Source of the DNA: Acidobacteriota bacterium
GTDB taxonomy: Bacteria > Acidobacteriota > Polarisedimenticolia > J045
Assembly (NCBI GenBank): GCA_027064265.1
Contig: JAMOQA010000462.1
Coordinates: forward strand, 1-8,432
Length of the DNA: 8,432 bases
Direction of reading: 5' to 3'
In this document: piece by piece, positions 6,427 through 8,432 of the stretch
Layout of the letters: every line of letters starts with the position of its first letter
Numbering within the stretch: position 1 is the first letter of the stretch
Position numbers and translations under genes: made by a program
Notes under the pieces: generated by a model
Database searches by the model: none
What the model saw: the letters and a program-made list of their open reading frames with translations, nothing else
What the model was told of the DNA's origin: nothing

Positions 6427-6481
6427 CGGGGGGCGTCCGGGACGTTCCCGGGACACCCACCGGCAGGAGGAGGTGCTGGCG

Positions 6482-6802
6482 ATGGCGGACGACGAGCTGA
6501 AGTCGGCCTGGGAGATCGCCCTCGAGAAGCTGCGGGCCCGGGAAGGGAAGGGGGAGGGAACCCCGCTGACCGAGGGACAGAAGGAGCGGATCGCGGAGAT
6601 CCGCCGCCGCTACCGGGCGAAGCGGGCCGAGATGGAGATCCTCCACCGGCAGAACGTGGAGAAGGCGTGGCTCCGGGGCGACCCGGAAGAGGTGCGGAAG
6701 GTGGAAGAGGAGTACGTCCGCGAGCTGCGCCGCCTCGACGAGCGGGAGGAGGCGGAGGTCCGCGCCGTCCGGGAGGAACCCGGGAAAACAGGCGATGACT
6801 AA
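6482..6802 (+). CDS. Small highly charged helical protein of unknown function
   Basis: I do not recognise this 106-residue protein. It starts at ATG 6482-6484, with a strong AGGAGGAGG ribosome binding site (6465-6473) eight bases upstream, and ends at TAA 6800-6802. It has no signal peptide, membrane segment or cysteine and should be cytoplasmic. Residues about 4-20 (ELKSAWEIALEKLRARE) look like a short helix. A flexible Gly/Glu linker follows with PLTEGQKERIAEIRRRYRAK (28-47), then long predicted helices to about 98 rich in Glu, Arg and Lys. This layout suits a helical hairpin or coiled coil. Third codon positions are strongly G/C like its neighbours, supporting real coding and no recent transfer. 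It is divergent from tolQ and upstream of the oxidoreductase gene on the same strand, 157 bases away. No function can be assigned. Confidence 0.8.
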   Translation: MADDELKSAWEIALEKLRAREGKGEGTPLTEGQKERIAEIRRRYRAKRAEMEILHRQNVEKAWLRGDPEEVRKVEEEYVRELRRLDEREEAEVRAVREEPGKTGDD

Positions 6803-6829
6803 CGTGTAAGGGCGTGCTAATGCGTACGG

Positions 6830-6860
6830 CCCGGCCCGTTTGAAAGGGAGGGGGGCCGGG
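6830..6860 (+). terminator. GC hairpin after the small protein gene, possible weak terminator
   Basis: A perfect 8-bp inverted repeat, CCCGGCCC (6830-6837) with GGGCCGGG (6853-6860), enclosing a 15-base loop. It lies 27 bases after the stop codon at 6802. No T-run follows, so intrinsic termination would be inefficient. It overlaps the candidate promoter of the next gene, so it may instead be regulatory or fortuitous. Confidence 0.28.
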
Positions 6861-6868
6861 AGTACCAT
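6840..6868 (+). promoter_or_regulatory. Sigma70-like promoter of the pyruvate:ferredoxin oxidoreductase gene
   Basis: TTGAAA (6840-6845, five of six to consensus) and TACCAT (6863-6868, four of six) are separated by exactly 17 bases. Transcription would begin near 6875 and leave a leader of about 85 bases. This is the best promoter candidate in the window and shows that the gene is probably transcribed independently of the small upstream gene. The spacer is G-rich (6846-6860) and shares bases with the hairpin at 6830-6860. Confidence 0.5.
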
Positions 6869-6959
6869 GCCGCCCGGTATCCACCGACCCACCCGACCGT
6901 TCCTGGCCCGCGCACTCGCGCGTGCAGCAACCCGCAAGGGGAGCTTGGGAGGACCCCGA

Positions 6960-8432
6960 ATGGCCCGCACCATGATCACCATCGACGGGAACGAGGCCGC
7001 CGCTTCGACGGCGCACCGCATCAACGAGGTCATTGCGATCTACCCGATCACCCCGTCCTCCCCGATGGGGGAGCACGCGGACGCCTGGTCGGCCCGCGGG
7101 CAGCGCAACATCTGGGGGACGGTGCCCCACGTGATCGAGATGCAGTCCGAGGGAGGGGCCGCCGGGGCGGTCCACGGCGCGCTCCAGAAGGGGGCCCTGA
7201 CGACCACCTTCACCGCCTCCCAGGGCCTGCTCCTGATGATCCCGAACATGTTCAAGATCGCCGGGGAGCTGACCCCGACGGTCTTCCACATCGCCGCCCG
7301 GACGGTGGCGACCCATGCGCTCTCGATCTTCGGGGACCACTCCGACGTGATGGCGGCCCGCTCCACCGGGTTCGGCATGGTGGCCTCGGGCTCGGTCCAG
7401 GAGGTCCACGACATGGCGGTGATCGCCCAGGCGGCCTCGCTGGCCTCCCGGGTGCCGTTCCTGCACTTCTTCGACGGGTTCCGGACCTCCCACGAGGTGA
7501 TGAAGATCGAGCGCCTGGACGACGACCAGCTCCGGGCGATGATCGACGACGACCTGGTGATCGCCCACCGGCAGCGGGGCCTCTCCCCGGAGCACCCGTT
7601 CATCCGCGGCACCGCCCAGAACCCGGACGTCTTCTTCCAGGCCCGGGAGACGGTGAACCCGTTCTACGCGGCCTGCCCGCGGTTCGTGCAGCAGGCGATG
7701 GACCGCTTCCACGAGGTGACCGGCCGGCGCTACAACCTCTTCGACTACTTCGGCGCGCCGGACGCGGAGCGGGTGGTGGTGCTGATGGGGTCCGGGGCGG
7801 AGGCCGCCCACGAGACCGTCGAGTACCTGGCCTCCCGGGGCGAGAAGGTCGGCGTGGTCAAGGTCCGTCTCTACCGGCCGTTCGCCGGCGAGGCGTTCCT
7901 CGCCGCCCTGCCGAAGACGGTCAGGGCGATCGCCGTCCTCGACCGGACCAAGGAGCCGGGCGCCGCCGGCGAGCCCCTCTACGAGGACGTGGTGACGACG
8001 GTCGCCGAGGCGCGGGCGGCGGGCACCCTGCCGTTCGATGCGCCGGTGATCGTCGGTGGCCGCTACGGGCTCTCGAGCAAGGAGTTCAACCCCGCGATGG
8101 TCAAGGCGGTCCTGGACAACCTGGCCGCCGAGACCCCGAAGAATCACTTCACCGTCGGCATCGTCGACGACGTCACGAACAGCAGCCTCCCGGTGGACGC
8201 CTCCTTCAAGCTCCCGGCGGAGGGGATGGTCCAGGCCCTGTTCTACGGCCTCGGCTCGGACGGCACGGTCGGCGCGAACAAGAACACGATCAAGATCATC
8301 GGCGAGGAGACCGACAACTGGGCCCAGGGCTACTTCGTCTACGACTCGAAGAAGGCCGGGGCGATGACGGTCTCCCACCTGCGGTTCGGCAAGAAGCCGA
8401 TCCGCTCGACCTACCTGCTCGACCAGGCCGAC
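6960..8432 (+). CDS. nifJ: Pyruvate:ferredoxin (flavodoxin) oxidoreductase, N-terminal part (cut by window edge)
   Basis: Cytoplasmic thiamine-diphosphate iron-sulfur enzyme that converts pyruvate and CoA to acetyl-CoA and CO2, passing electrons to ferredoxin or flavodoxin; it is reversible. The ATG at 6960-6962 follows a GGGAGGA site (6947-6953). The 491 residues present are about 40% of the usual single-chain length of about 1,170-1,230. Domain I (about 1-258) has YPITPSSPMGE at 28-38. Thr31, Glu64 and Arg114 fall at the same numbers as the pyruvate- and cofactor-contacting residues of Desulfovibrio africanus PFOR. IFGDHSDVMAAR follows, then domain II (about 259-415). The start of domain III contains GLGSDGTVGANKNTIKIIGE and QGYFVYDSKKAGAMTVSHLRFG. 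The fused domain order suggests the long homodimeric type, but the ferredoxin-like domain and the thiamine-binding C-terminal domain lie outside the window. The family is certain; pyruvate as substrate is very likely from the residue matches. Confidence 0.96.
   Translation, partial: MARTMITIDGNEAAASTAHRINEVIAIYPITPSSPMGEHADAWSARGQRNIWGTVPHVIEMQSEGGAAGAVHGALQKGALTTTFTASQGLLLMIPNMFKIAGELTPTVFHIAARTVATHALSIFGDHSDVMAARSTGFGMVASGSVQEVHDMAVIAQAASLASRVPFLHFFDGFRTSHEVMKIERLDDDQLRAMIDDDLVIAHRQRGLSPEHPFIRGTAQNPDVFFQARETVNPFYAACPRFVQQAMDRFHEVTGRRYNLFDYFGAPDAERVVVLMGSGAEAAHETVEYLASRGEKVGVVKVRLYRPFAGEAFLAALPKTVRAIAVLDRTKEPGAAGEPLYEDVVTTVAEARAAGTLPFDAPVIVGGRYGLSSKEFNPAMVKAVLDNLAAETPKNHFTVGIVDDVTNSSLPVDASFKLPAEGMVQALFYGLGSDGTVGANKNTIKIIGEETDNWAQGYFVYDSKKAGAMTVSHLRFGKKPIRSTYLLDQAD

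Noticed and set aside
6846..6860. G-quadruplex in the PFOR promoter spacer
   Set aside because: There are only three separated G-runs unless the six-base run is split with no loop, so it does not meet the usual four-tract pattern. It is kept only as a remark in the leader finding.
6281..7033. N-terminal extension of tolQ by 251 residues
   Set aside because: The extension has no TolQ-like sequence and runs antisense through the small gene and the PFOR start. The GTG at 6280 with GAGGTGAT gives the normal family length.
6285..8378. A 697-codon minus-strand open frame opposite the small gene and PFOR
   Set aside because: The plus strand encodes PFOR with matching active-site residues. The antisense product is His/Arg/Gly-rich shadow sequence.

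Overview
The window is a GC-rich segment of a Gram-negative-type (diderm) bacterial chromosome with dense, conserved housekeeping genes. A complete Tol-Pal envelope operon with two lipobox lipoproteins implies an outer membrane. A NifJ-type pyruvate:ferredoxin oxidoreductase implies anaerobic or facultatively anaerobic carbon metabolism. The gene order tolQ-tolR-TonB-like-tolB-pal-cpoB, with a TonB-type protein in the TolA slot, together with an IleRS of the clostridial/eukaryote-like type, suggests a high-GC non-enterobacterial phylum such as Acidobacteriota or a deltaproteobacterial-grade lineage. That placement is inference and was not tested.

Layout, minus strand, read right to left from about 6280 to 1: tolQ (5564-6280), tolR (5136-5561), a TolA-position TonB-family protein (4341-5132), tolB (3035-4381), pal (2333-2968), cpoB/ybgF (1419-2318), then ileS (1-1321, cut by the left edge inside its editing-domain region). 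The first four genes are packed with gaps of 2-3 bases or a 41-base overlap, so they are almost certainly cotranscribed and translationally coupled. The gap is 66 bases before pal, 14 before cpoB and 97 before ileS. Together these genes encode the inner-membrane proton-driven motor (TolQ-TolR-TolA-like), the periplasmic propeller (TolB), the outer-membrane peptidoglycan-binding lipoprotein (Pal) and the TPR accessory lipoprotein (CpoB) that keep the outer membrane attached during cell division.

Plus strand: a 201-base divergent intergenic region (6281-6481) separates tolQ from a small, highly charged helical protein of unknown function (6482-6802). A 157-base leader (6803-6959) follows, with a GC hairpin and a good sigma70-like promoter, and then the N-terminal 491 residues of pyruvate:ferredoxin oxidoreductase (6960-8432, cut by the right edge).

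I found no transposon, CRISPR array, tRNA/rRNA or integration signature. I do not see a convincing new biological system here. The points most worth a second look are the TonB-like protein in place of TolA, the unrecognised 106-residue protein, the non-canonical IleRS motifs, and the promoter/hairpin overlap before the oxidoreductase. Many long antisense reading frames are by-products of GC-rich third codon positions and are not annotated.
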